Shown: positions 25,496-34,014 of the stretch, piece by piece | How the letters are laid out: the number at the start of each line of letters is the position of its first letter | Numbering within the stretch: the stretch's first letter is position 1 | Source: Microbacterium sp. SYP-A9085 | Lineage (GTDB): Bacteria; Actinomycetota; Actinomycetes; Actinomycetales; Microbacteriaceae | Reading direction: 5' to 3' | DNA: 64,000 bases | Assembly (NCBI RefSeq): GCF_009649635.1 | Contig: NZ_WJII01000002.1 | Coordinates: forward strand, 434,001 to 498,000 | Made by a program: the position numbers and the translations under genes | The notes under the pieces: generated by a model | What the model was told of the DNA's origin: nothing | Seen by the model: the letters and a program-made list of their open reading frames with translations, nothing else | The model's database searches: none

Positions 25496-26716
25496 TCAGA
25501 CCACGACGAGGTGGTTCGGGAGCGTGTTCAGCTCCTCCACGCCGTCGGTGGACAGCAGCACCGTCCCGCCGACGCAGACCCGCTGACCATCACGCAGCGC
25601 GTTCGGCTCGAAGGCGAACGCGTGCCCGACCTCGATCACGAAATCGCCGTCCAACGGGACGCCGAGGGGCAGCTGCGGCAGCACCGACAGTGCCGGATCC
25701 ACGCCGGGGTCCAGGCGGGTGCCGGAATTGTAGATCGGCGGGACCGTCTGCACCATCGGGCCCGTGTTCCACGTCTGCGATGACGCCAGCGGAGCTTCCA
25801 TGACGGCGGCCAGCTCGGAGAAGCGCATGCCCGGCCGCAGGGCCGCCAGCCCGGCTTCGTATGAATCCCGGCAGACCTTCTCGAGCTCCCGCAGAAGGGG
25901 GGCGGGCTCTCCGATGCTGACGTCGATCTGCTGTTGGGACTCGATGCCCCCGTAGAACGCGAAGATCTCAGCGGCGACGGTGTCGCCCGGCTGCGGCACG
26001 TGGGGGGTGCCGCCCATCGCGAACCACTCAGGGACGCTCCACGCGAACATGCTCGCCCCCGCTCGCTCCAGCATGAACGGGGATCGCACCCAGCCGCCGC
26101 CGGCGATGATCGCCTGGAAGGATGCCGCCGCGATCTCGTGCTCGTTGCGTCCCTCACGGGCGGCCTCGACGAAGGCGGTGCAGGCGCGCTCCCCGAGCTG
26201 GGCCGCCTTGCGCAGCATCGTCTGCTCCTCCTCGCCGAAGACGATCGTGAGCGACTCGTACGCGTCGGCGATGTCGGCCCACCGCACCGTGGGCAGGGCC
26301 GCGTCCAGACGCCGCCAGGTGGTGTGCGAGATGACACCGGCCCACTCCCCCACGGCCCGGCTGGTCAGGCCCACCACGCCCAAGCGGGCGGCGGCGAGTC
26401 CCTTCAGACGCACCCGCGTCGCAAGGTTGCCGATGGGATCCCCCGCGACCCAGTCGGCGACCCAGCGCTCCCATCGGGCACCGGGAACGTCGTAGTGGTC
26501 CAACGGGACGTCGCCGAGGAACATGACGGGGTCGTCGTCCAGCGTGAGCAGGGTGATCGACTTGCGTGCCTCGTTGGTCAGGTAGGAATCGGCGACGTTG
26601 CGGCCGTTGCCGAACACCACCACACCGTCCAGGCCTTCGCGGGCCAGCAGCGCGCGCACATTCTGCCAGCGCCGGTCGCGCTCGGCCAGGGAGAGGGTGG
26701 GATACCGGTCGGTCAT
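25496..26716 (-). CDS. M24 'pita-bread' family protein (Xaa-Pro peptidase/creatinase-like) without canonical metal ligands
   Basis: A 406-residue protein with a creatinase-type N-terminal domain (residues about 15-160) and an M24 catalytic fold. In metallo-members the ligands are D, D, H, E, E. Here the first two positions read AAEIFAFYGGIESQQQID (Glu and Gln in place of the Asp pair), the GHGIG-type His motif is not recognisable, and the last Glu (IEDTV in prolidases) is replaced in VCVGGTVLLS. The family also contains the metal-free enzyme creatinase, which hydrolyses a C-N bond. A non-metallo hydrolase of a C-N bond is therefore plausible; an inactive binding protein is the alternative. 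The start overlaps the upstream isomerase-like gene stop (ATGA). Confidence 0.75.
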   Translation of the reverse strand: MTDRYPTLSLAERDRRWQNVRALLAREGLDGVVVFGNGRNVADSYLTNEARKSITLLTLDDDPVMFLGDVPLDHYDVPGARWERWVADWVAGDPIGNLATRVRLKGLAAARLGVVGLTSRAVGEWAGVISHTTWRRLDAALPTVRWADIADAYESLTIVFGEEEQTMLRKAAQLGERACTAFVEAAREGRNEHEIAAASFQAIIAGGGWVRSPFMLERAGASMFAWSVPEWFAMGGTPHVPQPGDTVAAEIFAFYGGIESQQQIDVSIGEPAPLLRELEKVCRDSYEAGLAALRPGMRFSELAAVMEAPLASSQTWNTGPMVQTVPPIYNSGTRLDPGVDPALSVLPQLPLGVPLDGDFVIEVGHAFAFEPNALRDGQRVCVGGTVLLSTDGVEELNTLPNHLVVV

Positions 26717-27768
26717 GCTGTCTCCTTGCTCATGGACGGGCGGACATCGTCGAGCAGGCCGCGCAGGGCATGCCTGCTCTGCTCGAGGAACCGGCGCGGC
26801 TCGTCGGCTTCGACGGGTGCTGCCAGCGCCGCGGCGTCTGGCACCTCGCCGTCGCGCGCGCGCCGCTCATAGTCGTCGGCGAAGGCGAGCAGTTCATCCT
26901 GCTCGGCCATCACGCGGTCGGGGTGGCCGGACGCCCAGCGTGCGTCGAACACCGGCACCGACATGCCGGCCCGGCTTGCGATGATGCCTTCGATCGACAG
27001 CATCGGCGCGGCGGGTGCCAGCGCGTTCAGCACGACGGGCCACTCGATCAGCCCGTCACCCACTGGCGCCAGATAACGCCGCAGGCCGTCCGGTTCGCGC
27101 ACCAGCACGACGTCGCGGATGTGCGTCGCCCGCACGTACGGCGCGATCCGCCGGGCGGCGGCGGTGGGTGATTCGCCGCGGACCACGACGTTCGCGGGGT
27201 CGAACGTGATGCCGACGGCATCCGGTCCCACTGCTTCGACGATGCGCACGAGCTCGAAGGACGTGATCTCCTCGTGGGTCTCGACATTCAGGTGACTGGC
27301 GTGATCGCGCAGCGCAGGGGCCAGCACCTTCAGAAACGCCGTGGTCGCCCGCAGCTGCGTCGGCCAGTCCACGTCGGTGCGGAACCGGTCGAAGGCGTAC
27401 AGCCCGGACAGGTGGAACTGGTAGTTGCTCAGCGCGCTCCACAGCTCGTGGATGCCGATGGAGGCAGCAGCCTCGATCATCAGGACCTGGGCGCGACGGT
27501 AGTCGCCGCCACCGAGCTCCCGGATGTGCGGCGCCTCGGGTGTGGAGAACGGGTTGATCTTGCCGATCCCGGCCTCCAGCCGCAGTCCACGATCCCGCGC
27601 CTGCTGGGCCACGTCCCGCAGTTCAGCGGGGTCGAGGGTGGCGCTGAGGTCGAGGATCGAGCGGAAAGAGACGCCTTCCAGGCCCATGCCGGCGGCTTCG
27701 TCGATCAGGCCGGTGGCCGTCAGGCCCGCCGCCCCCGGGAACTTCGCGCTGTCCGCTCCGATCCGCAT
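26713..27768 (-). CDS. Sugar-phosphate isomerase/epimerase family TIM-barrel protein (first of two)
   Basis: A 351-residue protein of the AP endonuclease 2 / xylose-isomerase-like fold. Metal-site motifs are present: HLNVETHEEIT (Glu and His), GITFDPANVVV (Asp), VRATHIRDVVL (His) and PVGDGLIEW (Asp). The C-terminal 70 residues are an extension with a helical tail (FLEQSRHALRGLL). It is about 40-45% similar by eye to the protein at 29232-30296 in every landmark. Family members isomerise, epimerise or dehydrate sugars and ketoacids; the substrate is unknown. It lies four bases after the flavin oxidoreductase gene. Confidence 0.8.
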   Translation of the reverse strand: MRIGADSAKFPGAAGLTATGLIDEAAGMGLEGVSFRSILDLSATLDPAELRDVAQQARDRGLRLEAGIGKINPFSTPEAPHIRELGGGDYRRAQVLMIEAAASIGIHELWSALSNYQFHLSGLYAFDRFRTDVDWPTQLRATTAFLKVLAPALRDHASHLNVETHEEITSFELVRIVEAVGPDAVGITFDPANVVVRGESPTAAARRIAPYVRATHIRDVVLVREPDGLRRYLAPVGDGLIEWPVVLNALAPAAPMLSIEGIIASRAGMSVPVFDARWASGHPDRVMAEQDELLAFADDYERRARDGEVPDAAALAAPVEADEPRRFLEQSRHALRGLLDDVRPSMSKETA

Positions 27769-27772
27769 GCGT

Positions 27773-29206
27773 TCAGCTCGCAGCGGTGGTCAGCGACTGG
27801 TCGAGCTCTTCGAGGTCGACCAGCCCGTGGGCGAAGACATTGCGCGGATCGTACTCCGCCTTGACCCGCACCAGCCGGTCGTACTTGTCGCCGTAGATGC
27901 TGCGCGCACCACGCGCGTCGCTGTGCTCCGACGTGAAGTTGATGTAGCTGCCGTTCTCCCAGGGGGCGATCGCGGCCGTGAACCGCTTGACCCACGCCAC
28001 CAGCTCCGGCCGCTCGTCGGGATACTCCCAGTCGGCGCCGATGTTGCCGGCCCATCGAGAGTGGATGCCGGTGGTGGAGTCGTTGGCGTGGTCGCGCGGC
28101 GTGAGCTTGCCGGCGATGAGTTCGAACGGGCACATCACCTGGTGCGTGATGAACGAACTGGAGTTCAGCGATCGACCCGGGTACGCGTCGGCATGCTCCA
28201 TCGCCAGATCGATGAGCTCGTCGGGCAGCTCACCCAGCGACACGTGCCGCCAGTAATGACGCAGTCCGTACCGGAATTCGTCGTCGGTGGAGTGCTGCAG
28301 CGTCACGTGCGGGATGCTGCGCACGCTTGCATACAGCGGCTTGCCGTGCTCGAAGACCCCGGCCGTGAGCGCGGGCTCGTCGGCGGGATCGCCGTAGGTC
28401 ACCGTTGCGACGGAGATGATCGGCTGCCCGCGGTGGGCGGCCGGCACCTGGCTCCAGTACGGCGGGCACCGGTACAGACGGACGTAGGTGGTGACGTTGT
28501 CGGGCATCGCCGGGCCCTGCTCGCGGAACTGCTGCAGGATCTCGCGGCGCTTGCCGGCCGGATACAACGCGAGGCGCACCGTGGCCAGCCCCGGGAGGTC
28601 GACATAGCAGTACACGAACTCGGTGGCGATTCCGAAGTTGTGCCCGGCGCCCTTGAGCGCCCAGAACAACTCCGGCTCGTTGTCGGCGTTCACCCGGCGG
28701 ATGATGCCGTCCGCGGTGACAAGCTCGACCTCCTGCAGGTAATCCACCGTCGCGCCGAACATCCGCGAGAGGTAGCCGATGCCGCCGCCGAGCGTGAGTC
28801 CGGCGACGCCCGTGTGCGAGACCACGCCCGCGGGCAGAGCGACGTCGTAGGGTTCTGCGGCACGGTCGACGTCGCCCCACCGGCATCCCGCTCCGACCGT
28901 GAGCGTGCGGGCGTCGGTGTCCACGCGCACGGACCGCATCAGGCCGGTGTCGATGAGCACCGTGTCGTCCGCGACCGCCGTTCCGGCGAGGTTGTGCCCA
29001 CCGCCGCGGACCGTGAGCGGTGCGTTGTTGTCCAGGCACCACCGCAGCGCGGCAGCGGCGTCCTGCGCGGTGCGGCAGCGCACGATGGCGGAGGGGTACT
29101 GATCGATGTCGGCGTTCCAGACGTGCCGGAGCGTCTCGTAGCCCGGCTCGTTCGGGAAGACGACATCGCACTCCACGGCGTCGCGCAGACGGGTGATCTC
29201 GAGCAT
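27773..29206 (-). CDS. FAD-linked oxidoreductase, PCMH/BBE type (6-hydroxynicotine oxidase-like)
   Basis: A 477-residue flavoprotein. The PCMH FAD domain holds LTVRGGGHNLAG (His of GGGH is the usual site of covalent flavin attachment), GVVSHTGVAGLTLGGGIGYL and LFWALKGAGHNFGI. The C-terminus has the berberine-bridge motif around SYINFTSEH and YDRLVRVKAEYDPRNVF. It uses oxygen or another acceptor to oxidise an amine or alcohol carbon. ATG at 29206 follows AAGGAG by five bases. It is flanked by the two isomerase-like genes in one operon, so it probably oxidises the carbon skeleton of the imported compound. Confidence 0.85.
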   Translation of the reverse strand: MLEITRLRDAVECDVVFPNEPGYETLRHVWNADIDQYPSAIVRCRTAQDAAAALRWCLDNNAPLTVRGGGHNLAGTAVADDTVLIDTGLMRSVRVDTDARTLTVGAGCRWGDVDRAAEPYDVALPAGVVSHTGVAGLTLGGGIGYLSRMFGATVDYLQEVELVTADGIIRRVNADNEPELFWALKGAGHNFGIATEFVYCYVDLPGLATVRLALYPAGKRREILQQFREQGPAMPDNVTTYVRLYRCPPYWSQVPAAHRGQPIISVATVTYGDPADEPALTAGVFEHGKPLYASVRSIPHVTLQHSTDDEFRYGLRHYWRHVSLGELPDELIDLAMEHADAYPGRSLNSSSFITHQVMCPFELIAGKLTPRDHANDSTTGIHSRWAGNIGADWEYPDERPELVAWVKRFTAAIAPWENGSYINFTSEHSDARGARSIYGDKYDRLVRVKAEYDPRNVFAHGLVDLEELDQSLTTAAS

Positions 29207-29231
29207 GCGTTCTCCTTGGGTCTCGTTCGTC

Positions 29232-30296
29232 TCAGTGTCGGGGGGCGGGGGCGGGCACCGTGCGCAGGAGCCGGCGCAGGGCGGCCAGTGACCGCTCCAG
29301 GAAGTCGCGGTATGTCGTGTCGGGGTCGCCGTTCGCGCGCAGGGCGGCGACGTCGGGAGCGGTTCCGGCCGCGGCATCCCGCGCCTGACGGTCGGCAAGG
29401 CGTTCCAGTTCGCCGATCTCGCCGTCGTCGAGATCGGGGTGGGCGGCTCGCCAGAACGGATCGTCGGGCCGGAGCGCCATCTCGGCGCGGGTGCCGCCCA
29501 CCGCCTCGATGAGCAGGTCGACGTCGTCCCGGCCCGCGATCAGGCCCAGCAGCGCCGTCCACTCGATCTGCCCGTCGCCGATCGGCATGAGGAAGCGGGA
29601 AAGGCCCTCCTCGGTGCGGGCGAGCACCAGGTCGCGCAGGTGGGTCAGGTGCACGTAGGGGGCGACCCGTCGCGTTCCGTCGAGCACCGTCTCGCCGCGC
29701 ACCGGAAGGTTCGCAGGGTCGAGACAGACGCCGACGATGTCCTCGCCGTGCGCCCGGACGAGCGCGAGCAGCTCCGTCGTGGTGATCTCCTCGTGCGTCT
29801 CGATGTTCAGGCGCACCCCCTCGGCACGCAGCGTCGGCTCAAGCTTCGCGATGAACGCCGACGTCGCCTCCAGCTGGGCCTGCCACGACACGTCGGTGCG
29901 GAACCGGTCGAAGCAGAAGGGAGCGGGCAGACCCGACTTGAAGCCGCCCACCGCGGTCCACACCTCGGTCCAGCCGTAAGATCCGCACAGCCGGATCATC
30001 CGCTGCATACCGGCGAGATAGCTTCCTTCCCCGAGCACCCGCACGCGGGGAAGCTCCGCGGTCATGTACGGGTTGATCTTGCCGATCCCCATCCGCACGA
30101 ACATCCCCAGCGCGTCCGCCGCCCGGGCGAAACCCGACACGGCGGCCTCGTCCAGCGTGGGGAAGGCCTCGTCGATCGTGCGCACCAGGATGCCGTCGAC
30201 GTCCAGACGGGACAGCACGTCCAGCGTCATCCGGGGCGTTGCGGCCAGCCGGCTGCGGCCGTCCTGGAACTTCACGTCCGCACCGATGCGGCTCAT
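29232..30296 (-). CDS. Sugar-phosphate isomerase/epimerase family TIM-barrel protein (second of two)
   Basis: A 354-residue paralogue of 26713-27768, with the same landmarks: GIGKINPYMTAELP, FDRFRTDVSWQAQLEAT, RLNIETHEEIT, GVCLDPANLPVRGE, VHLTHLRDLVL and PIGDGQIEW, plus the same C-terminal extension. It is the first gene of the operon; the ATG follows GGAGG by four bases. Conserved metal-binding Glu, Asp and His residues suggest both copies are active. Two copies in one operon could act on successive intermediates or form a hetero-oligomer. Confidence 0.8.
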   Translation of the reverse strand: MSRIGADVKFQDGRSRLAATPRMTLDVLSRLDVDGILVRTIDEAFPTLDEAAVSGFARAADALGMFVRMGIGKINPYMTAELPRVRVLGEGSYLAGMQRMIRLCGSYGWTEVWTAVGGFKSGLPAPFCFDRFRTDVSWQAQLEATSAFIAKLEPTLRAEGVRLNIETHEEITTTELLALVRAHGEDIVGVCLDPANLPVRGETVLDGTRRVAPYVHLTHLRDLVLARTEEGLSRFLMPIGDGQIEWTALLGLIAGRDDVDLLIEAVGGTRAEMALRPDDPFWRAAHPDLDDGEIGELERLADRQARDAAAGTAPDVAALRANGDPDTTYRDFLERSLAALRRLLRTVPAPAPRH

Positions 30297-30645
30297 CCGT
30301 CCTCCATGGTCAGAAGGAGCCCGGCGCCATGCAGCCCGGAGGCTGCGCTCCGGGTGCTGCGGTGGCCTCGGGCTCCCCACGAGTGATGGTATACAGAATG
30401 CCGTAAGGGACGCCGTCTTGTCAAGAACGTCTCGGGAGCCTGCGCCGGAGATGCTGCTGACGCTTCCCCTGCCACACCGGGGCGTGAGATCCGCCGGCCG
30501 CCTTCTGCGCGTTTCGTGCGTTGTGCTCGGCACTCCGGCGGCCCCGGGACGCCGCCCGGGTGACAGAATTGCGGGGGCGCGCCCGCATCCCGAGGGCTGC
30601 GCGCGCCGCACACACCCGCGACGAGGCGACGAGGCAGGAGGGCCG
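30297..30645. other. 349-bp divergent intergenic region
   Basis: This gap separates the isomerase operon (minus) from the sensor kinase (plus). It contains the ATGGTATAC operator at 30386 and the decamer CCGTAAGGGA at 30401-30410, which also occurs inverted before the GntR gene (TCCCTTACGG at 22912-22921). A TTGACA-like box lies on the minus strand near 30418-30423, too far from the operator for a standard promoter. Nothing else is recognised. Confidence 0.6.
30386..30397. promoter_or_regulatory. ATGGTATAC operator before the isomerase/oxidoreductase/M24 operon
   Basis: ATGGTATACAGA is identical over 12 bases to the reverse complement of the site before the ankyrin gene and over 11 to the importer site. 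It lies 90 bases before the first gene of the operon. Confidence 0.65.
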
Positions 30646-32262
30646 ATGGCACGGCGCAGCATCCGCCTGTCGACGAACATCCTGCGCACCCAGCTGGCGG
30701 TGCTCCTGGGGGCGCTGCTGGTCGCGTTCGGCCTCGCACTGTGGCAGTCGCACGAGCTGCTGGTCCACCAGTTCGAGCAGCGGGCGCTGGCCATCGCCGA
30801 CACCGTGACCGTCGCGCCCGGCATCGCGCAGGCTGTGGTCGACGGCGACCCCGGCGGCATGGTGCAGGAGCGCGCCGAGGCCATCCGGCGCTCCACCGGT
30901 GCACTGTTCGTGGTCGTCACCGACGACCACGGCATCCGCTACTCACACCCGGTGCCGGAGCGGATCGGCGAGCGCGTCTCCACGGACCCGAGCGCGGCGT
31001 TGTCCGGGAAGACCGTCGTCAACATGGAGCACGGCACGCTCGGCCTGTCCGCCCGCGCGAAGGTGCCGCTGCGCGCGGACACCGGCCGGATCGTCGGCGA
31101 GGTGTCCGTCGGCATCGACGCCGAGGAGATCGCCGCGAGCCTGTGGCGCCTGGCGCCGTCGATAGCGCTGTACTCGGGCATCGCGCTGGCGGTCGGGCTC
31201 GTCGGCTCGCTGATCCTCGCCCGGCGCCTGAAACGGCAGACGTTCGGGCTCGAGCTCAACGAGATAGCGACGCTGCTGCAGGAGCGCGAGGCGATGCTGC
31301 ATGGCATCGCGGAGGGGGTCGTCGGGCTCGACCCGAGCGACCGGGTCGCCCTCATCAACGACGAGGCCCGGCGGCTCCTGGGTGTCGAGTCGACGCCGTC
31401 CGGGCAGGCCGTGGAACGGCTCGCGCCGCCCGGCCGCATCCGCGACATCCTCACCGGCGCCATCGAGGGTACGGACCTCGTGGCGCTCACCGACGAGCAC
31501 TGCCTCGTGATGAACCGCATGCCGGTGTCGATGCAGGGCCGCGACCTCGGGCACGTGGTGACGATCTCCGACCGTACCGAGCAGGAGGCACTGCTGCGGG
31601 AGCTGGACAGCGTGCGGGGGCTGACCGACGCGCTGCGCGCGCAGCAGCACGAGTTCGCCAACCGCGTGCATGCGCTGTCCGGGATGCTCGAGCTCGGCCG
31701 CATCGACGAGGCGACGGACTACATCGCCGAGCTGTCCGCGACCGCCACGGATCTGGCGGCGCGGCTGCAGCGGCGGATCGCCAGCCCGCAGCTGGTCGGC
31801 CTGCTCGTGGCCAAGTCGGTGGTGGCGTCCGAGCGCGGCGTCGCGCTCGTGCTCACCGACGACTCCGACCTGCCCGAGGGCGAGGCCGACCCGCGCGCGC
31901 TGCTGACGGTGCTCGGCAACCTCGTCGACAACGCCATCGACGCCGCCGTCGCCGGCGACGCGCCGCGGCGGGTCGAGGTCGCTGTCCGGTGCGACCCGGA
32001 CACGGTGCGCGTGCAGGTGCACGACACCGGCCGGGGTGTGCCCGCCGACGCCACCGCGCTGGTGTTCGAGGACGGGTTCAGCACGAAGCCGGACGACGGC
32101 ATCCGGCGCCGCGGGCTCGGGCTCGCCCTGGTGCACCGCGTGGTCGCCCAGCACGCGGGGCGGATCGAGGTCTCGCCCGGCCCGGGAGCGGTGTTCACCG
32201 TGACCCTCCCCCGGCTCGGCGCGACATCCGCGGCCGACTGCCCGGCGGCGGTGCCGCGGTGA
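30646..32262 (+). CDS. Sensor histidine kinase of the citrate/C4-dicarboxylate (CitA/DpiB/DctS) family
   Basis: A 538-residue membrane kinase. One membrane segment lies near residues 15-35, a CitA-type extracytoplasmic PAS sensor at about 40-165 (VVVTDDHGIRYSHPVPERIG, DTGRIVGEVSVGI), a second membrane segment at about 168-192, a cytoplasmic PAS domain, then the phosphoacceptor in AQQHEFANRVHALSGML (His about 335), the N box LGNLVDNAIDA, and GRGLGLALVHR. This family senses citrate or dicarboxylates outside the cell. The ATG at 30646 follows AGGAG. It overlaps the response regulator gene (GTGA). Confidence 0.88.
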   Translation: MARRSIRLSTNILRTQLAVLLGALLVAFGLALWQSHELLVHQFEQRALAIADTVTVAPGIAQAVVDGDPGGMVQERAEAIRRSTGALFVVVTDDHGIRYSHPVPERIGERVSTDPSAALSGKTVVNMEHGTLGLSARAKVPLRADTGRIVGEVSVGIDAEEIAASLWRLAPSIALYSGIALAVGLVGSLILARRLKRQTFGLELNEIATLLQEREAMLHGIAEGVVGLDPSDRVALINDEARRLLGVESTPSGQAVERLAPPGRIRDILTGAIEGTDLVALTDEHCLVMNRMPVSMQGRDLGHVVTISDRTEQEALLRELDSVRGLTDALRAQQHEFANRVHALSGMLELGRIDEATDYIAELSATATDLAARLQRRIASPQLVGLLVAKSVVASERGVALVLTDDSDLPEGEADPRALLTVLGNLVDNAIDAAVAGDAPRRVEVAVRCDPDTVRVQVHDTGRGVPADATALVFEDGFSTKPDDGIRRRGLGLALVHRVVAQHAGRIEVSPGPGAVFTVTLPRLGATSAADCPAAVPR

Positions 32263-32963
32263 CCGGCACGGTGGCGGCGATCCGCACGGTCATCGTCGAC
32301 GACGACTTCCGCGTCGCGACGATCCATGCCGGCTTCGTCGCGAAGGTCCCCGGCTTCGAGGTCGCAGGAATCGCCCACACCGCGGCCGACGCACTGGCGA
32401 TGGTCGCCGCGGAGCATCCGGATCTCGTCCTGCTGGACCTGTACCTCCCGGACGAGTCGGGGCTGGACCTCATGCGCCGCCTCGGGGAGGGGATCACCCC
32501 GCCCGGCGTGATCGTCATCTCCGCGGCCCGGGACCTCGCGCACATCCGGTCGGCGATGACACAGGGCGCCGTGCACTACCTCGTCAAGCCGTTCCGGTTC
32601 GCCACGTTCGCCGAGCGTCTGACGGCGTTCCGCGACCTGCACCGCCGGCTCGAGGACCTCGGCGCGCGCAGCGCCGAAGCCGACCAGCAGGAGGTCGACG
32701 GGCTCTTCCAGCTCATGCGCACCGGCACGATAGCGCTGCCGCCGAAGGGCCAGTCCCCGGAGACGATGCGCCTGGTGCGGGACTTCGTGCGGGGCGCGCG
32801 GGCGGATGTCTCCGCCTCCGACGTCGCGCAGGAGCTCGGCGTGAGCCGGCCGACCGCGCAGCGGTACCTGTCCGCCCTCGCCCAGCAGGGCGTGCTCGAG
32901 CTCCACCTGCGCTACGGGACCACGGGACGCCCCGAGCACCGGTACCGCGCGATCCGCGGCTGA
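32259..32963 (+). CDS. Response regulator of the CitB/DcuR/DpiA family
   Basis: A 234-residue regulator: receiver domain at residues 8-128 with VDDDF, phospho-acceptor Asp about 60 in LVLLDLYLPDESGLDL and the Lys of YLVKPF; the C-terminal HTH (SDVAQELGVSRPTAQRYLSALAQQG) is the CitT/DcuR type. The GTG start shares bases with the kinase stop. It ends two bases before the convergent Ldh-family gene. It should activate the carboxylate operon on the opposite strand. Confidence 0.88.
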   Translation: MTGTVAAIRTVIVDDDFRVATIHAGFVAKVPGFEVAGIAHTAADALAMVAAEHPDLVLLDLYLPDESGLDLMRRLGEGITPPGVIVISAARDLAHIRSAMTQGAVHYLVKPFRFATFAERLTAFRDLHRRLEDLGARSAEADQQEVDGLFQLMRTGTIALPPKGQSPETMRLVRDFVRGARADVSASDVAQELGVSRPTAQRYLSALAQQGVLELHLRYGTTGRPEHRYRAIRG

Positions 32964-32965
32964 GC

Positions 32966-34006
32966 TCACCAGCCGGTGGTCACGCCGCACGCGTCGGCGA
33001 GCGCCTGCAGGTCCTGCCGGGTCTTCTCGGGCAGCCCGATGCCGCGGGCGGCCGCGAGGTTCCGGTTCTCGAGCTCGCCGGGGTACAGGATCTCGCCGGC
33101 GCCGGGCGCGCGGCGCGCGTCCTTGACCTGGCCGATCAGCGCCGACATCCGCTCGTCGAACGCCGCGAGAGGCCCGAACGCGGAGATGTCGATCGCGATG
33201 GCCAGGTGCCCTGCACCGCTGTGCGCGTCCGGCTGCCAGGGGCCGCCCACGTCCCGCCCGAACGACGAGCCGGTCAGGACGCCGGAGAAGACGTCCATCA
33301 TGAATGAGATCGCGTACCCCTTGTGGCCGCTCATCGGCAGCACGACCCCGCCGTCGAGCGCGACGGCCGCGTCGGTGGTCGGGTGCCCCGCGGCATCCAG
33401 CGCCCACCCCTGTGGGATCGGCACGCCCTTCTCGGCGGCGGCGTAGATCTTGCCGCGTGCGACGCCGGTGTTCGCGATGTCGAGCACCGCGACATCCCCC
33501 TGCCCGTCCGGCGCCGCCAGCGACCACGGATTCGCGCCCACGGCCTTGTCCATGCCGCCCCACGGCGCCATCGCCGGGGAGCCGTTCGTCGTGAGGATCG
33601 CCGCGCAGCCGGCGGCGGCGGCGCGGCGGGTGAAGTACGCCGCGGTGCCGAAGTGGTTGGAGTTGCGCACGCCGACCGCGCCGATGCCGTGCGCCTTCGC
33701 GCGCTCGACGGCGAGGTCCATCGCGCGGGCCGTGACCACCTGGCCGACGCCGGAGTTGCCGTCGACGCTGACGAGGGCGCCGGTGTCGTTCAGCACCGTC
33801 AGCCGCGTCACCGGCTCGATGCGCCCGGTGCGCAGCCTCTCGACGTACCACGGCAGCCGCAGCATCCCGTGCGAGGGATGCCCCCACAGCTCCGCGACCA
33901 CGAGCGAATCGGAGACGAGCGCGGCGTCGTCGGCGGGCACGCCCAGGCTCTCCAGCACGCGGGTGCCGAACGCGCGCAGGTCGTCGGCGGGAACGAGTGT
34001 GTCCAT
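32966..34006 (-). CDS. Malate/L-lactate (Ldh) family dehydrogenase
   Basis: A 346-residue NAD(P)-dependent 2-hydroxyacid dehydrogenase of the non-Rossmann YlbC/MDH2 family. Markers: ELWGHPSHGMLRLPWYVERL, GVRNSNHFGTAAYFTRRAA (His of the SNHFG motif), ANTGVARGKIYAAAEKG, and PMSGHKGYAISFMMDVFSGVLTG. It interconverts a 2-hydroxyacid and a 2-oxoacid. It is the last gene of the carboxylate operon. Ureidoglycolate dehydrogenase also belongs to this family, but the aconitase/IDH-like neighbours favour a carboxylic acid. Confidence 0.85.
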   Translation of the reverse strand: MDTLVPADDLRAFGTRVLESLGVPADDAALVSDSLVVAELWGHPSHGMLRLPWYVERLRTGRIEPVTRLTVLNDTGALVSVDGNSGVGQVVTARAMDLAVERAKAHGIGAVGVRNSNHFGTAAYFTRRAAAAGCAAILTTNGSPAMAPWGGMDKAVGANPWSLAAPDGQGDVAVLDIANTGVARGKIYAAAEKGVPIPQGWALDAAGHPTTDAAVALDGGVVLPMSGHKGYAISFMMDVFSGVLTGSSFGRDVGGPWQPDAHSGAGHLAIAIDISAFGPLAAFDERMSALIGQVKDARRAPGAGEILYPGELENRNLAAARGIGLPEKTRQDLQALADACGVTTGW

Positions 34007-34014
34007 GTGGCCCC

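Noticed and set aside
32966..34006. Ureidoglycolate dehydrogenase for the Ldh-family gene
   Set aside because: It belongs to the same family, but the operon contains aconitase, an IDH-like enzyme and an iron-class importer and is under a citrate-type sensor, not the GTATAC regulon.
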